From Chondrus crispus (lineage: Eukaryota > Rhodophyta > Florideophyceae > Gigartinales > Gigartinaceae), in contig NW_005179077.1 in the NCBI RefSeq assembly GCF_000350225.1, positions 62,001 to 126,000 of the forward strand: DNA of 64,000 nucleotides, read 5' to 3'. Under the pieces are notes generated by a model. That model searched no databases. It had not been told where the DNA came from and saw only the letters and a list, made by a program, of their open reading frames with translations. A program made the translations under genes and the position numbers. This document shows, piece after piece, positions 21,678-31,668 of this stretch. Each line of letters starts with the position of its first letter. The first letter of the stretch is position 1.

Positions 21678-23474
21678 TTACGTAGCAAAGGCCTCTGAGG
21701 CGCTCTCGGAGTTTGCTTGAGAATATGCGTTCCAGTACATCGAGAATTGCTTTGTATCGAAAATGCCATCCTCATTTGCAAATGGAATGGAGCAACACAC
21801 GTTACCTTTTTTGCCTTTCTCGATGTTAATCGTTGGGGCATATGGAATGAGTACAACTCCTCGAGACAGTGACCACACCAATGCGTTGCTAAGTCCACTC
21901 TTGCTTCCGATGAAGATATCTGCAGACACCATTTCGTGGAGGCAGAGCAAGGTGTCTTCGCTGATGTGAAATAATACTGTAAGCCGTTCTTTGAGTGACT
22001 CAAGTTCAATCGCGTTGGAGCGTGATAGTGTTTTCAAGATCAGACTTTTCCACCAGACTGCGTTTCTCGGAGTCCCGCTGCTATCGTAGTACAAGTTATC
22101 TTGCAGTTCGATCATGTGTATTGACAGGACGCTGCCCTTCTGGAGCCTTCCTTCACTGTATATGTGCACCACTATAGGCATTTCTGAGAATACACCCCCT
22201 TCCTTTTGCACAACAGAAAGCGCGTTAATGAGAACTTTAGCGAATACTTCATCTTTCGTGATACCCCGCTTTGCTTGTGTTTCTGGGATTAGGAAGTCAC
22301 CTCTCCGTATGTGAATAGCAACATTGAGTTCCTCCGGATTGTATCGAATTGGTCGCTCTCCAGCTTGCGTTGTAAGATTCCGGGGATGCCAAGGCCTAAG
22401 GCCATGTTGATCCCAGTATTTGTGGAAAAACAGACTTTTGGATACCAAGAAGTTATTATCCGTTGCTGGGGGGCTGCAGGCTTTTCTCGAGGCTTGGAAG
22501 ATTGTATGGGATTCCTGATGTTCGTTTAAAAATCGTTTTCGATATGACTGGCAAGGATCGTCTGGGTGGAGACAATTAGACCTCATGTCTGCCGGTATCT
22601 CTACCAAATTTTGGATTCGTAGTGCGCCGCTAATCCTAGGACGTTCACAGGTATGACACGCTGTCGTCTGGTTGGGTTCCGGCCAAAAACCCCCCTGCGG
22701 AACGCACCCTTCTTGCTGGATTTTTGTTCTCGGCACTTCCCCAGAGCCCCACCCGAAGAAGGCCTCCACTGCATTTCTGTCTTCGAATGTCAGCGATGAG
22801 TATGTTCCAAGACGATGTGTATACGTTAGCTTGAGACTAATCGCAAAATTGAAATCGCGATTAACCACACCCATAGAGTGTCCGATTCCGTCACTAGTGC
22901 TGATTCTAGTTGCTGCATATAAGTATCTGTGGTTTGATTCCTTGGGCGTCAACAACTTAACGGCGTCGGGTTGGAACCAAGGAGCATGGAGTCTATTCCA
23001 GGAGGCCGGAACGTTGAAAACGAGCCCTCCATTTATACGGGGTAGGGCATATCCCGACTGCCTGTTGTCTAAATCCACGTCAGTTGCAGTACCTGTTGTC
23101 GGAGAAGGATCCGAATGTTGCTCTTGTGAATGATCTCGGTCATTTGCTACTTCGGGGAGAGCATCCTTGGCAGACTCGACTTCAATGACCTTTATGTGTC
23201 GCTCTCGTTGCTCAGTTGTATGCAAGTTGTTTCGCAAATTGTTCGGCCTTTGCGAAGGCGGTTTGAAATTCCAGCAAAGAACAAGAAAAAGGATTCCGGT
23301 TGACCCAATAAGCACGCTGTGGTTCTTCTTCCTAGCTCTCACCATTCTTTCACTTTGGAGTTGTCGAGAACAGAGCTTCTTGAGCATCATGTTGCAATTC
23401 CAAGAATCAGAAGTGCGTCGCCGAGGTGATAAAAGGCTCGGAGTTGGGCCTTTGCATTGAGAGACGTATTTCAT
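21678..23474 (-). CDS. Type II membrane glycosyltransferase-like protein with HIRRGD motif
   Basis: 598 residues from an ATG. A basic N-terminus precedes one hydrophobic span at about 54-70, making a signal-anchored Golgi-type layout. The conserved core lies in the C-terminal half. VAIHIRRGDF is the peptide known from fucosyltransferases with a GT-B fold (families such as GT11, GT23 and GT37), where it contacts the nucleotide sugar. Further on, ADIFIGSKSGLS followed by a proline-tyrosine turn matches the second donor-binding region found in the same families. Two CPP/CxxCxRP-like cysteine clusters in the middle probably form disulfides. A role in cell-wall or glycoprotein sugar transfer is an inference from the family; donor and acceptor cannot be read from sequence. 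It is convergent with PWP1, with 234 bp between the stops. Confidence 0.7.
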   Translation of the reverse strand: MKYVSQCKGPTPSLLSPRRRTSDSWNCNMMLKKLCSRQLQSERMVRARKKNHSVLIGSTGILFLVLCWNFKPPSQRPNNLRNNLHTTEQRERHIKVIEVESAKDALPEVANDRDHSQEQHSDPSPTTGTATDVDLDNRQSGYALPRINGGLVFNVPASWNRLHAPWFQPDAVKLLTPKESNHRYLYAATRISTSDGIGHSMGVVNRDFNFAISLKLTYTHRLGTYSSLTFEDRNAVEAFFGWGSGEVPRTKIQQEGCVPQGGFWPEPNQTTACHTCERPRISGALRIQNLVEIPADMRSNCLHPDDPCQSYRKRFLNEHQESHTIFQASRKACSPPATDNNFLVSKSLFFHKYWDQHGLRPWHPRNLTTQAGERPIRYNPEELNVAIHIRRGDFLIPETQAKRGITKDEVFAKVLINALSVVQKEGGVFSEMPIVVHIYSEGRLQKGSVLSIHMIELQDNLYYDSSGTPRNAVWWKSLILKTLSRSNAIELESLKERLTVLFHISEDTLLCLHEMVSADIFIGSKSGLSNALVWSLSRGVVLIPYAPTINIEKGKKGNVCCSIPFANEDGIFDTKQFSMYWNAYSQANSESASEAFAT

Positions 23475-24193
23475 ACCAAAAAGACCTCTTCACACAGAAA
23501 GGTCGGCAACTCAAGATTGGCTGCTGCAGCGATAAACCGACAGAATTATCAACAGAATGTCGGTATTGCGGCAGCAACATCGTTTTTTAGTGATGAAACT
23601 GCTAGAACAGACCGATGCTTCCACGAACAAAAAGGACAGCGCATCTTTCGATAAAAGTTTTGTCTGCTATCGAAACTAAATGCCGCAAAACAGCTGGCTT
23701 CACTTCTTGCTTGGTGTCGGTTGAAGCACGTGTTTATTTGAACTGATTTATGACTAGGACCCTGTCATTATTGAGTTGGATGCCTATTTATTCTGTAAAT
23801 AGAGGATGAATTGAGGCCACTGTCCTGTTTAGTGAAGCTCAACATCCGATGAGCCTGCTGCTTTTGAAAAGATAAAATTTCGACATGAGATCGGAAAATT
23901 GAGCTCCACGCGAAGCATGGGTACAGTACTTGTGTGATTTGGAAGGACTATCATGCTTCAAAACTAATGCTCCGCATGAAGGAAAACATCTTCCAGTTAC
24001 CGAAGAACCGCTTGTATTTACATTTACACAAAGAGGTGAGATGTTGGCAACGAAGGAAACCTGAAGGCGTTATTCTTGAAATTCACCACCGAAATCCATG
24101 TGCTTGCGAGGTTAGAATTATGATCAATAGATGATGGGCATGACAGAAAAAATAATAAAATTATGACAGCTCTACGCCGCATTGTCAGTTCCA
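23475..24193. other. Intergenic stretch
   Basis: AT-rich DNA between the glycosyltransferase start and the left 95-bp repeat. No open frame of interest was found. Confidence 0.5.
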
Positions 24194-24288
24194 AGAGGGC
24201 CACACTAAATTGATTCTGAAGGAAGAATGAGCTCAAGTACCCTTGGTACTGTACCAGTACCAAGGGTACTTCAGGTACAGTATGTTAC
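24194..24288 (+). repeat. 95-bp inverted repeat, left copy
   Basis: Matches the complement of 27225-27319 over its full 95 bp with no mismatch that I can find. Its inner half is itself a near-palindrome (AAGTACCCTTGGTACTGTAC and its complement), so each copy can also fold on itself. It ends 132 bp before the MiaB start codon. Confidence 0.9.
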
Positions 24289-24420
24289 ACTTGCCTGGGG
24301 AGCTCTCTGAAGTCGGTCGGATCTTGCGACTTGGCAGCTTTGCTTGATAGATCAATCGCCGAGACCAGTTCTCTCTGCAGCAGCCGGCAACGGATCTGAG
24401 CACAAAGCAGTAACCAGCAG

Positions 24421-26391
24421 ATGGCCTTCGTACCCAGCGCGTTTTTACGACCAGGGTCTGGCGCCGAAACGCTATCAGCAAAATCGAATATCGCGCAAAC
24501 TACGCACATTGCGAGGAGCTCTTATTCACTGTCGAACAGCGCTCACGGAGGCACCAGGGCCGTACTTCAACGAGAAGACACCATATCCCCCAGAGCAGAC
24601 ATTCCAAAAATTGCTTCTGGTCTCCCAGGAAATCGTTTTTATGACATCTCACCGAATGACATCGAAGCTGTCCGGATTCGCCATTGTCGAGTGGACACTG
24701 AAGAGCTTGCAAAAGTAGTCTTCAGAAAGATTGTAGCTCGTGAAGAGTCGCTTGCGAAAATGGCGAAAATGGTGTCCACATGTTCAGCGAGTAAAGAATC
24801 CGGCGGAGATTTGGGATGGTGGTGGCAGGATGAAGCAATTCCAGCAGATAGGGAACAGTTCGGAGTGAACGAGCAGCTGCTAGGAGCAGCTCTTCGTACG
24901 AGGCCGAATAGATTGGAACAGGTCAAGACAGAGGATGGATGGCACGTTTTTATGGTAGAAGAAGTGCGTCACGTCATCAGGACGAAACACGAAAGAACAC
25001 CTTCTCGCCGGAAGGCAGATAAAAAAGACTTTAAAAACACCTCCGCGGAAGCATTGGTACCAGTGGCGAAGACGTATGCAATGCAGACTTTGGGATGTCA
25101 AATGAATCGATCTGATTCCGAGAGAATGGCTGGAGAGCTTGCTCGAATTGGCTATAAAGAAATCGATGACCCTTTCAAGGCCTCTGTTCTCGTTCTAAAC
25201 ACGTGCAACATCCGCGACCATGCGGAGAAGAAAGTGTACAGCTACATCGGTCGCCATGCTGCTCGCAAGCGAAAATACCCGCAGGATGTGACACTTGCTG
25301 TTGCCGGTTGTGTCGCTCAGCAAGAAGGAGAAAGAATGCTGCGCCGAATCCCAGAGCTTGACCTAGTGTTTGGGCCTCAGTACGCAAATCGTCTCGGTGA
25401 CCTTCTGAAGGACGTCGAGACTAATCAGTGTCAGGTGGCAGCTACAGATCCCATTCACATTCAAGAGGATATCTCTAAGCCCAAGCGTGAGTCCACGGTC
25501 ACGGCGTGGGTGAACGTCATGTATGGGTGCGGAGAAAATTGCACTTTTTGCACAGTGGGTAATGTTGTACGAAGTGTGGAACAGAGTAGGACAATTAGCA
25601 GTATTCGTGCGGAGATGGAGGATATCGCACGTTCTGGAATTCGTGAGGTTGTACTTCTTGGCCAAAACATAGACGCTTATGGGAGAGACATGTATCCGAA
25701 AAAAACATTTGCGGAGCTTCTACGGAATGTTCATGACGTCGATGGGATAGATCGGATACGATTCACTACAAGCCACCCGCGCTATATTTCGCGGAATCTG
25801 GTCACCACTTGTGCCGAGTTACCGAACGTCATGCCCTATTTTCATATTCCTCCCCAGAGTGGTAACGATGATGTTTTGAAGGAAATGAAGAGGGGCTACA
25901 CTGTAAAGGCATTCAAGGCAGTGGTTAATCGAATCCGAGAAGCAACCCCGGATGCTGCCATCTGTGGCGATATGATCGTCGGCTTCCCAGGTGAGACGGA
26001 GGAACAGTTCCAAGACTCCTTAAAGCTTATGGAGGACGTGAAGTTTGATGTGATGAACACTGCAGCATACTCACCCCGCCCAAACACGCCGGCAGCCGAG
26101 TATAGCAACCAGATCTCGGACGCCATGAAAGCGGACCGGCTTGCTCGAATGAATGAATTGGTTACAAGACATGCTCTTGAAAGAAGTATGCGGTATGTTG
26201 GAAGAGTTGAGCATGTGTTGGTTGAGCAAGAAAGCTCTAAAACCCCAGGCGAAGTCGTCGGGCGCACTCCAACGAACCGTACGGTTCGCTTTTCTGGCTC
26301 GAGGGAGTTGAGGGGGAAAATTGTACCTGTGAAGATTGTTGAAGCATTGCCCTTCACATTACTTGGAGAGATTGCCGGCTCGCCCTACTAA
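24421..26391 (+). CDS. Parvulin-MiaB fusion: methylthiotransferase with N-terminal PpiC-like domain
   Basis: 656 residues. Residues 1-60 lack acidic clusters and are Ser/Ala/Arg rich, a likely organelle transit peptide. Residues 80-185 look like a parvulin (PpiC) rotamase domain: an IRHCRVDTEELA strand-helix, CSASKESGGDLGWWW, and DGWHVFMVEEVR. From 217 onward it is a complete MiaB/CDK5RAP1-type enzyme. The N-terminal cluster Cys are at 226, 262 and 297, the radical-SAM CxxxCxxC at 370, 374 and 377 (GCGENCTFC), then LLGQNIDAYG, and a TRAM-like end after 590. MiaB adds a methylthio group to isopentenyladenosine at position 37 of tRNAs. The arrangement with a parvulin domain in front is not one I associate with this family; the frame is continuous across the join. 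A plastid or mitochondrial site is inferred. Confidence 0.9.
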   Translation: MAFVPSAFLRPGSGAETLSAKSNIAQTTHIARSSYSLSNSAHGGTRAVLQREDTISPRADIPKIASGLPGNRFYDISPNDIEAVRIRHCRVDTEELAKVVFRKIVAREESLAKMAKMVSTCSASKESGGDLGWWWQDEAIPADREQFGVNEQLLGAALRTRPNRLEQVKTEDGWHVFMVEEVRHVIRTKHERTPSRRKADKKDFKNTSAEALVPVAKTYAMQTLGCQMNRSDSERMAGELARIGYKEIDDPFKASVLVLNTCNIRDHAEKKVYSYIGRHAARKRKYPQDVTLAVAGCVAQQEGERMLRRIPELDLVFGPQYANRLGDLLKDVETNQCQVAATDPIHIQEDISKPKRESTVTAWVNVMYGCGENCTFCTVGNVVRSVEQSRTISSIRAEMEDIARSGIREVVLLGQNIDAYGRDMYPKKTFAELLRNVHDVDGIDRIRFTTSHPRYISRNLVTTCAELPNVMPYFHIPPQSGNDDVLKEMKRGYTVKAFKAVVNRIREATPDAAICGDMIVGFPGETEEQFQDSLKLMEDVKFDVMNTAAYSPRPNTPAAEYSNQISDAMKADRLARMNELVTRHALERSMRYVGRVEHVLVEQESSKTPGEVVGRTPTNRTVRFSGSRELRGKIVPVKIVEALPFTLLGEIAGSPY

Positions 26392-26473
26392 AGGCACCAT
26401 GTGCATATTTACTGAGCTCAAATACCATATTTGCCAAGAACCAACGTGCTCTGAAGATTGAGAAGGTCGTGTC

Positions 26474-26902
26474 CTACGTGTTAGTTTGTTCTACAGATTC
26501 GTCGACTGGTTTCGCCGAGGCATCAACAGTCTTGCCGACCGTGGCATCCTTCTGAAGTTTCTTTTGTTCAATCTCTCGATCCGCTTCTTCCAAACTTTCC
26601 TCCATTGCATCCTTGAATTCAGATGTGGCCTTCTTCACCCCACCAGCAATTCCCCCGAGATCTTTCCCCATCTCGGCAATCTTCCCTGGTCCGAATATGA
26701 AGACACCGACCGTAGCAATGACAGCTAATTCTGGGAAACCCAGCCCAAATAATCCCATTGAGATATGCGCCCTACGCGTTCGATATTGAACTGCAAACGT
26801 AGTACGTCTTCTGCAGATAGAATCGAGGCCGCGCTGAAGCGTTAGTCTGCTCGTCAAGGAGAAGGGAGCCGGCCCAGCGACAAAACAAGTGTGGCTCGAC
26901 AT
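26474..26902 (-). CDS. tatA: Plastid TatA/Tha4-type translocase subunit
   Basis: 142 residues from an ATG. Residues 1-48 are Ser/Thr/Arg rich with no acidic residues, a plastid transit peptide. The mature part begins near MGLFGLGFPELAV and has the TatA signature: a short N-terminal membrane helix with the conserved Glu (FPEL), the FGPGKIAEMGKDLG hinge, an amphipathic helix, and a charged tail. TatA/Tha4 subunits polymerise to form the pore of the thylakoid twin-arginine pathway, which exports folded proteins into the lumen. It is convergent with the parvulin-MiaB gene, with 82 bp between the stops. TatA versus Hcf106/TatB cannot be separated with certainty, but the short tail favours TatA. 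Confidence 0.92.
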   Translation of the reverse strand: MSSHTCFVAGPAPFSLTSRLTLQRGLDSICRRRTTFAVQYRTRRAHISMGLFGLGFPELAVIATVGVFIFGPGKIAEMGKDLGGIAGGVKKATSEFKDAMEESLEEADREIEQKKLQKDATVGKTVDASAKPVDESVEQTNT

Positions 26903-27224
26903 AGCGGACTCAAGAGAGATTCAAAGTATCTCTCTGAACGTAGCTTCTTGATTGTCTGCACGTGCGCAGAAAAAAGAAGAGAGAAAAGCTCGCGTTTTAG
27001 TTGGGAAGGATCTGTTTCTGTGCAAATGGAGTAACCAGATGAATCGGGAGAGGCTCGTGTTGCACTCTCAGAGAAGAGGAACTCCTACTCTCGCATGCAA
27101 ACGTCAACAACTGAAGCTCATGCCGACTGGCTTTTGCGCTCTAATCAGGGTTTATAAATTATTCTTCAGTCGAGATCATGTATTTCTTTAATTTTGAGCT
27201 CCGCAATGGGCAGGTCACAGCACT

Positions 27225-27319
27225 GTAACATACTGTACCTGAAGTACCCTTGGTACTGGTACAGTACCAAGGGTACTTGAGCTCATTCTTCCTTCAGAAT
27301 CAATTTAGTGTGGCCCTCT
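27225..27319 (-). repeat. 95-bp inverted repeat, right copy
   Basis: Complement of 24194-24288, lying about 2.9 kb to the right and beyond the TatA 5' end. The pair exactly encloses the MiaB-fusion and TatA genes. Confidence 0.9.
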
Positions 27320-27857
27320 TTCACCTGCCTGTGTGCAAGTCGCTTGAGACCCTAGCTTATGTACGTCTGTGACCCTTCCTCCAGAAAGAACGAGCGAGGG
27401 CGTGTGACCAGCAGCGCTCACACAAAGTTCTCTTACAAATTCGCGGACCGCACTGTCTTAAAGGACTGGCGCTTGTTGAGAGCTGCTCGCCGACGTGTTC
27501 TCTCTGCTGAGATTTCTTATTGTGGACGTAAGTCAACCAGTCTGGTGAGCGATAAAACCATGTCTAAAGTGCATCTCTAGTGCTATCAGACGGGGAGGCT
27601 TCTTTTGCTGATGTGTGACGCCATTACTTCTCAAGTCAATATCCCAAAGCTTTCCCAAGAACCAAATTTAGAAGTGTACAGTCATCATCGGCACATAAAA
27701 CTTAGTTGCGCGATATCACCGCATTAGGGCAGAAACCCCTTGGCCCATGAGTGGTTGGACCATTCCTCTAATATTCTATCGCCGAACCGATGGAAGTTCA
27801 TCGCGTGCAACATTTCCTACAATCCTGAACCCCACCTTCTCCTACAACAGTACTGCT

Positions 27858-29334
27858 TTAGATGCCGAGATCAAACTTGCCTGCTCGACTTCTTCTCCCT
27901 AATTGATGACAGATCGTGCTATCAGACCAGTTATCGCCATTATCCAACAGTGAAGGAATATTGAAAACCTTTTCATTGTATTGTGGACTTCTAGGGGCGT
28001 GCATATGAGGTTTCACAGTGTCTTTTGGAGGCAGGAGAGCTTTCACACGCACGCGTTTTGATTCTGAACCCTGTCTAAGAATCTCGTCCTCGTTCTGGCT
28101 ACCTGCTGTCCATCGGCTAGATGGGTAATCCCTCGTCCGAGCTGTGTCCAGGCCCTCTCCGTCAAGCCTTTGTCGTTTGCCAGAGGGCAAACGAATGTAG
28201 TTCTCCGGGCGATGGGAAACAAAGAGTGGGTAACCAAGAGCTTCTGACGCAGATGGGCGACGGGCAGGATCCATCTCCAGCAGATCAGAGATCAACTGCA
28301 ACACGGGGAGGCTGGCTAGCGGAACAACGCTTCGCAAAGACGATGGAGTAGTTTTTGGAAGTCGAATATGACGTTCATTCATTGTGATTTCACCAAGTTG
28401 CCACCCGACCATGGCAGGGTGTCCGCGTAAAGCGATAATACGAGCCAGTTGATCACGTTCGTCGTCGCCGGGAAACAGAGGCTCTCCACGGCAGACAACT
28501 TCAGCCATGACGGCACCAACAGCCCACAGGTCACTCGGAAAGCTGTAGTTGGAGATGCGGAGAAGAATTTCCGGACTTCGATACCATCGTGTCGCCACGT
28601 ATGTGGTATGTGGACGGGGTTTGGCACTTTCACAGAATTTTGTTAGGCCTAGGTCGGCCACCTTGATCTTGATGTTATCAGTTGCTCCGTTGGACTGAAG
28701 TAAAATGTTCTCGGGCTTGATATCGCGATGCATGTGACGCATAGAATGCATGTAGCTTATGGCACGCAGGAGTTGATAGAAGATGGAGCGGATGTGTAGT
28801 TCGGTGAGAGGGCTTCCCCTGTGTTTGCGATTGAAGGCTTCGAGATTTCCGCCCTCTACGAGCTCAAAGACCATGTGGACGTAGCCTTTGCGGTCCAGAA
28901 GGAGCTCCTTGCACTTGACAATATTTTCATGGGAAATGGCTCGGAGCGCCTGTGGAAGAAAAGCAGAACATAGTTGATACAGTTTATTCGCGAGAGCTGT
29001 TAGCATCGAAGGCTGTGAGGACTAGGAATGGAAAGATGTTGTGAATGGTGGACAACAAACCTTGACTTCCGGTAATCTCATCATAGTGTTGAAATCTCTG
29101 CATTTATCTTTGAGCGTCTTGATTGCGACCTATATGGAAGCAAGGAATGATTGAGGAAGCAACGAACATGAGCTAGAGTTAGATAAGAAAGCAACTTTGT
29201 GGTTTAGGTTAGTACTGTCGAGAAAAGTGTTGACATGAGGTCAGTACCTTTTCTCCTGTTTCCTTGTGTTTGGCTTGGCGCACTTGTCCGAAGGCCCCCT
29301 CGCCCAGACTTGCGCCTATTTCATATCTGTGCAT
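27858..29334 (-). CDS. RCK/MAK-like protein kinase with DLG instead of DFG (three exons)
   Basis: Exons on the minus strand are 29334-29248, 29129-29061 and 28949-27858; both introns (118 and 111 bp) begin GT, end AG and fall between codons. The product has about 415 residues. Exon 1 carries the glycine loop (GASLGEGAFGQV). Exon 2 has VAIKTL with the ATP lysine and RLPEVK with the helix-C Glu. Exon 3 has HMHRDIKPENILL, TTYVATRWYRSPEILL with the TxY activation motif, and DLWAVG. The helix-C region and activation loop match the RCK family (MAK, ICK, plant MHK), which act in ciliary length control or the cell cycle. Red algae lack cilia, so the role here is open. The metal-binding DFG is DLG (VADLGLTKF). 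The C-terminal 120 residues are a basic, unstructured tail. Confidence 0.88.
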
Positions 29335-29939
29335 TGTTCCTCGCAGACCGAGCTTGCCACCATAAAAACGTCATGATTGTGATGTGTTGCAAAAACCAGT
29401 TGAGACCTTAAACAAGAGTTTTATTTATTACGACCGTACTGTGCGCTTCGTTTCAAAGTTACATCGGCTTTCGATTCAGCAATCGAAGAATGACCGGATG
29501 TAGAATCTCTGTGACGAATCGAAATCATTCTGGCCTTAACTCCAACCAGTTCCTCGAAGGGCTGCTGTACAACTCTGCACCCAGTCTGTTGCTGCTGTAT
29601 CGATGTCGCAGAACCTACTGTAGAGCCTCTAAAATAGAAACATCCAATAGAAATGATGGATTGACATGATCAGCAGATGAGTACAAATAGAGAAAGGTCA
29701 GCGACCTTTCCTCTAATCCCTGCGTCGACACAGCTGCACTATTGCTCTCGCTCCTTCTCCTTCTCCTTCTCTCTCTCCTGCTCTCTCTCCCTCTCCCCCT
29801 CTAGACTCAAAGAAAATCCGCCTACTACCTATTGAAGGTGTACCGAAAATTCCTTCTGCCTTGCTTCACGTGGCCCTTTCTTCCGTGCCCGTTTTTGTCA
29901 CTCCGCACAGCCTCCGCTCAAACACAACTTGTCGTCAAA
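29335..29939. other. Intergenic stretch with CT microsatellite
   Basis: Divergent upstream region of the kinase and ZNHIT3 genes. A pyrimidine tract made of CTC, CTT and CTCTC units at about 29745-29803 lies on the plus strand ahead of ZNHIT3 and may serve as a core promoter element. Confidence 0.5.
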
Positions 29940-30421
29940 ATGAAGAAGAAATGCGGCGTTTGCAAAACCAATGAGGCCAAATACAAGTGTCCAACCTGCG
30001 TGCTACCATTGTAAGTCTTTCTCTCGACCTCTCCGCTTCCCTCCTCGTCGAGCACGCCACTAACACCGTCCAAAGCTGTTCCGTCGCCTGCAACCGCACG
30101 CACAAGCAAACGCCTTGCTCCGCCCCGCCCTCCGCTCCAACCAAATTCCCTGCGCGCGCAAACGCAGCAAACCCCCCTTCAGAAGAGCTCCTCCTCACCG
30201 CAGAGCAACTGGCAATCCTCGACACCGACCCCGAGGTGACGCGCAAGACGGCACACTCCCGCGTGCTGGCGGCTATCGCTCGCGTGGATAGCGCCGCAGA
30301 CAGGGCAGCCGCGCTGGAAAAAGAGATGCAGGACCCCACCTTTGTCGAGCTGTGTGATGACGTGCTCGCCGCGCTGGGCAAGCCGAGGGCGGACGCGCAC
30401 GAGGAAGAAGGCCGTGCTTAG
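29940..30421 (+). CDS. ZNHIT3: ZNHIT3-like HIT zinc-finger protein (two exons)
   Basis: Exons 29940-30010 and 30076-30421 are joined over a 65-bp intron (GTAAGT...AG), giving 138 residues. The splice restores the HIT zinc finger: CGVCKTNEAKYKCPTC, then LPFCSVACNRTHKQTPC. The Cys and His spacing is that of the HIT family. The C-terminal region carries EKEMQDPTFVELCDDVLAAL, which aligns with the ZNHIT3/Hit1 C-terminal domain. Hit1/ZNHIT3 works with NUFIP/Rsa1 and the R2TP chaperone to assemble box C/D snoRNPs. It is convergent with the phosphorylase gene, with 80 bp between the stops. Confidence 0.9.
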
Positions 30422-30501
30422 GGAGGTTGCCACAAAAAAAATAGTAGCGACCAGGAGATTATTTACAGCGGAAGGAGAGAGGCGAGAGAGGTGTGTTGGT
30501 G

Positions 30502-31251
30502 CTACGATTTGTTGCCAAGGTGGGCGAGGACGGCTTTGACGGCCTTTTCGACGGTGGCGCGGTTGTTGGCAACATTTTTGTGGAACTGCTCCTGCGTGAG
30601 CTCCGATCCGGCCAGGCCGTTGGCCATGTTGTCGACCATGGCGAGAATGGCGTACGGGATTTCGTTCTCCTTGGTCAAGGTAGCCTCAGAGGCGGCGGTC
30701 ATGCCAATGATGTCGCCAAGCTTTTCCAAAAAGCGCACCTCGGCCTTAGTTTCAAAGCGCGGGCCAGTCGTCTGCACGTACGTGGCGGGGCCCTTCCGGA
30801 GGGTTTGAATATCGGTTCCCCGGACGGCGTCGAGAATGTCTCCCCGCAAGGCGTCATCAATGCCGGGGACGATATGGCCCCTGGCGTCGTCGAAGAATGA
30901 GATGGACGGGCCGAAGAGGTAAAAGTAGTCATCGGGGACGACGATGGAGCCGATGGGGATGTCGGGGGATAGCGAGCCGACGCAACACACGGCGACTACG
31001 CGGTCGACGCCTTCGGCTTGCAGCGCAGCGATGTTGGCCTTGTGGTTGATGCAGTGGGGAGGACAGTAGACAGAGGCGCCGGCAGAGCCATCCGCATGAT
31101 GACGCTGAAGGAAGACGATGGGGCTGGTGTTAGTGGGGTCAACGTAAATAATGGCGTCGCCGTGCGGGGTAGAGACGGTCTTGGGCTCGAGGAAGGAGAA
31201 CATGGAGGTCTCGAAGAGACTTGTGCCGCCGATTATGCCTAGCTTGCCCAT
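30502..31251 (-). CDS. MTAP/PNP-family purine nucleoside phosphorylase
   Basis: 249 residues from the ATG at 31251 (MGKLGIIGGTSLF); upstream frame extension is low-complexity and unlikely to be translated. Family features are GIIGGTSL near the N-terminus (phosphate loop), NHKANIAAL, GSIVVPDDYF, and GPRFETKAE. GMTAASEATLTKE with VDNMANGL forms the base and ribose pocket. The SEATL and DN residues match the branch related to 5'-methylthioadenosine/6-oxopurine phosphorylases, and a Asp/Asn at this place usually goes with purine base selectivity. The enzyme cleaves a purine nucleoside with phosphate to release base and sugar-1-phosphate. Methylthioadenosine versus guanosine/inosine as substrate cannot be settled. 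The protein is slightly shorter than animal MTAP (283). Confidence 0.85.
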   Translation of the reverse strand: MGKLGIIGGTSLFETSMFSFLEPKTVSTPHGDAIIYVDPTNTSPIVFLQRHHADGSAGASVYCPPHCINHKANIAALQAEGVDRVVAVCCVGSLSPDIPIGSIVVPDDYFYLFGPSISFFDDARGHIVPGIDDALRGDILDAVRGTDIQTLRKGPATYVQTTGPRFETKAEVRFLEKLGDIIGMTAASEATLTKENEIPYAILAMVDNMANGLAGSELTQEQFHKNVANNRATVEKAVKAVLAHLGNKS

Positions 31252-31668
31252 TTCGTGGAACAGAGTGGTGTTGTTTGTGTAGAGGTGGGGGATAGGCAGC
31301 GAATGTGATGAGTTGAAAGGGAACGGGCTCGATGTCGAAGTCGAAGGACGTTGTTTTAAGGCAGAGAGGATGAGTTGTGGGGGGGTTTGTGGGAGGTTGG
31401 TGTGGAACAAGGCGGTGCAATAGATACGGTGGTGCAGTAATAGAAAAGTGGTGAGACGGCGGATGCGGTATGCGTGGAAGGAAGAGTATGGGAATTGGAG
31501 TTAATATCTGCAAAGCAGAGAGGCGTGAGTTAAATCGCAATGTCGTAATGGCTCGCATCCGTCAGATTGCCAGCTGGCCAGAGTGCCACCGGCCTCACAG
31601 CTCTGTCTCGGACATCATCTCTCCACCGAATGGGATCACATGATCAGACATCGTGCCGCGGAGCGTAG

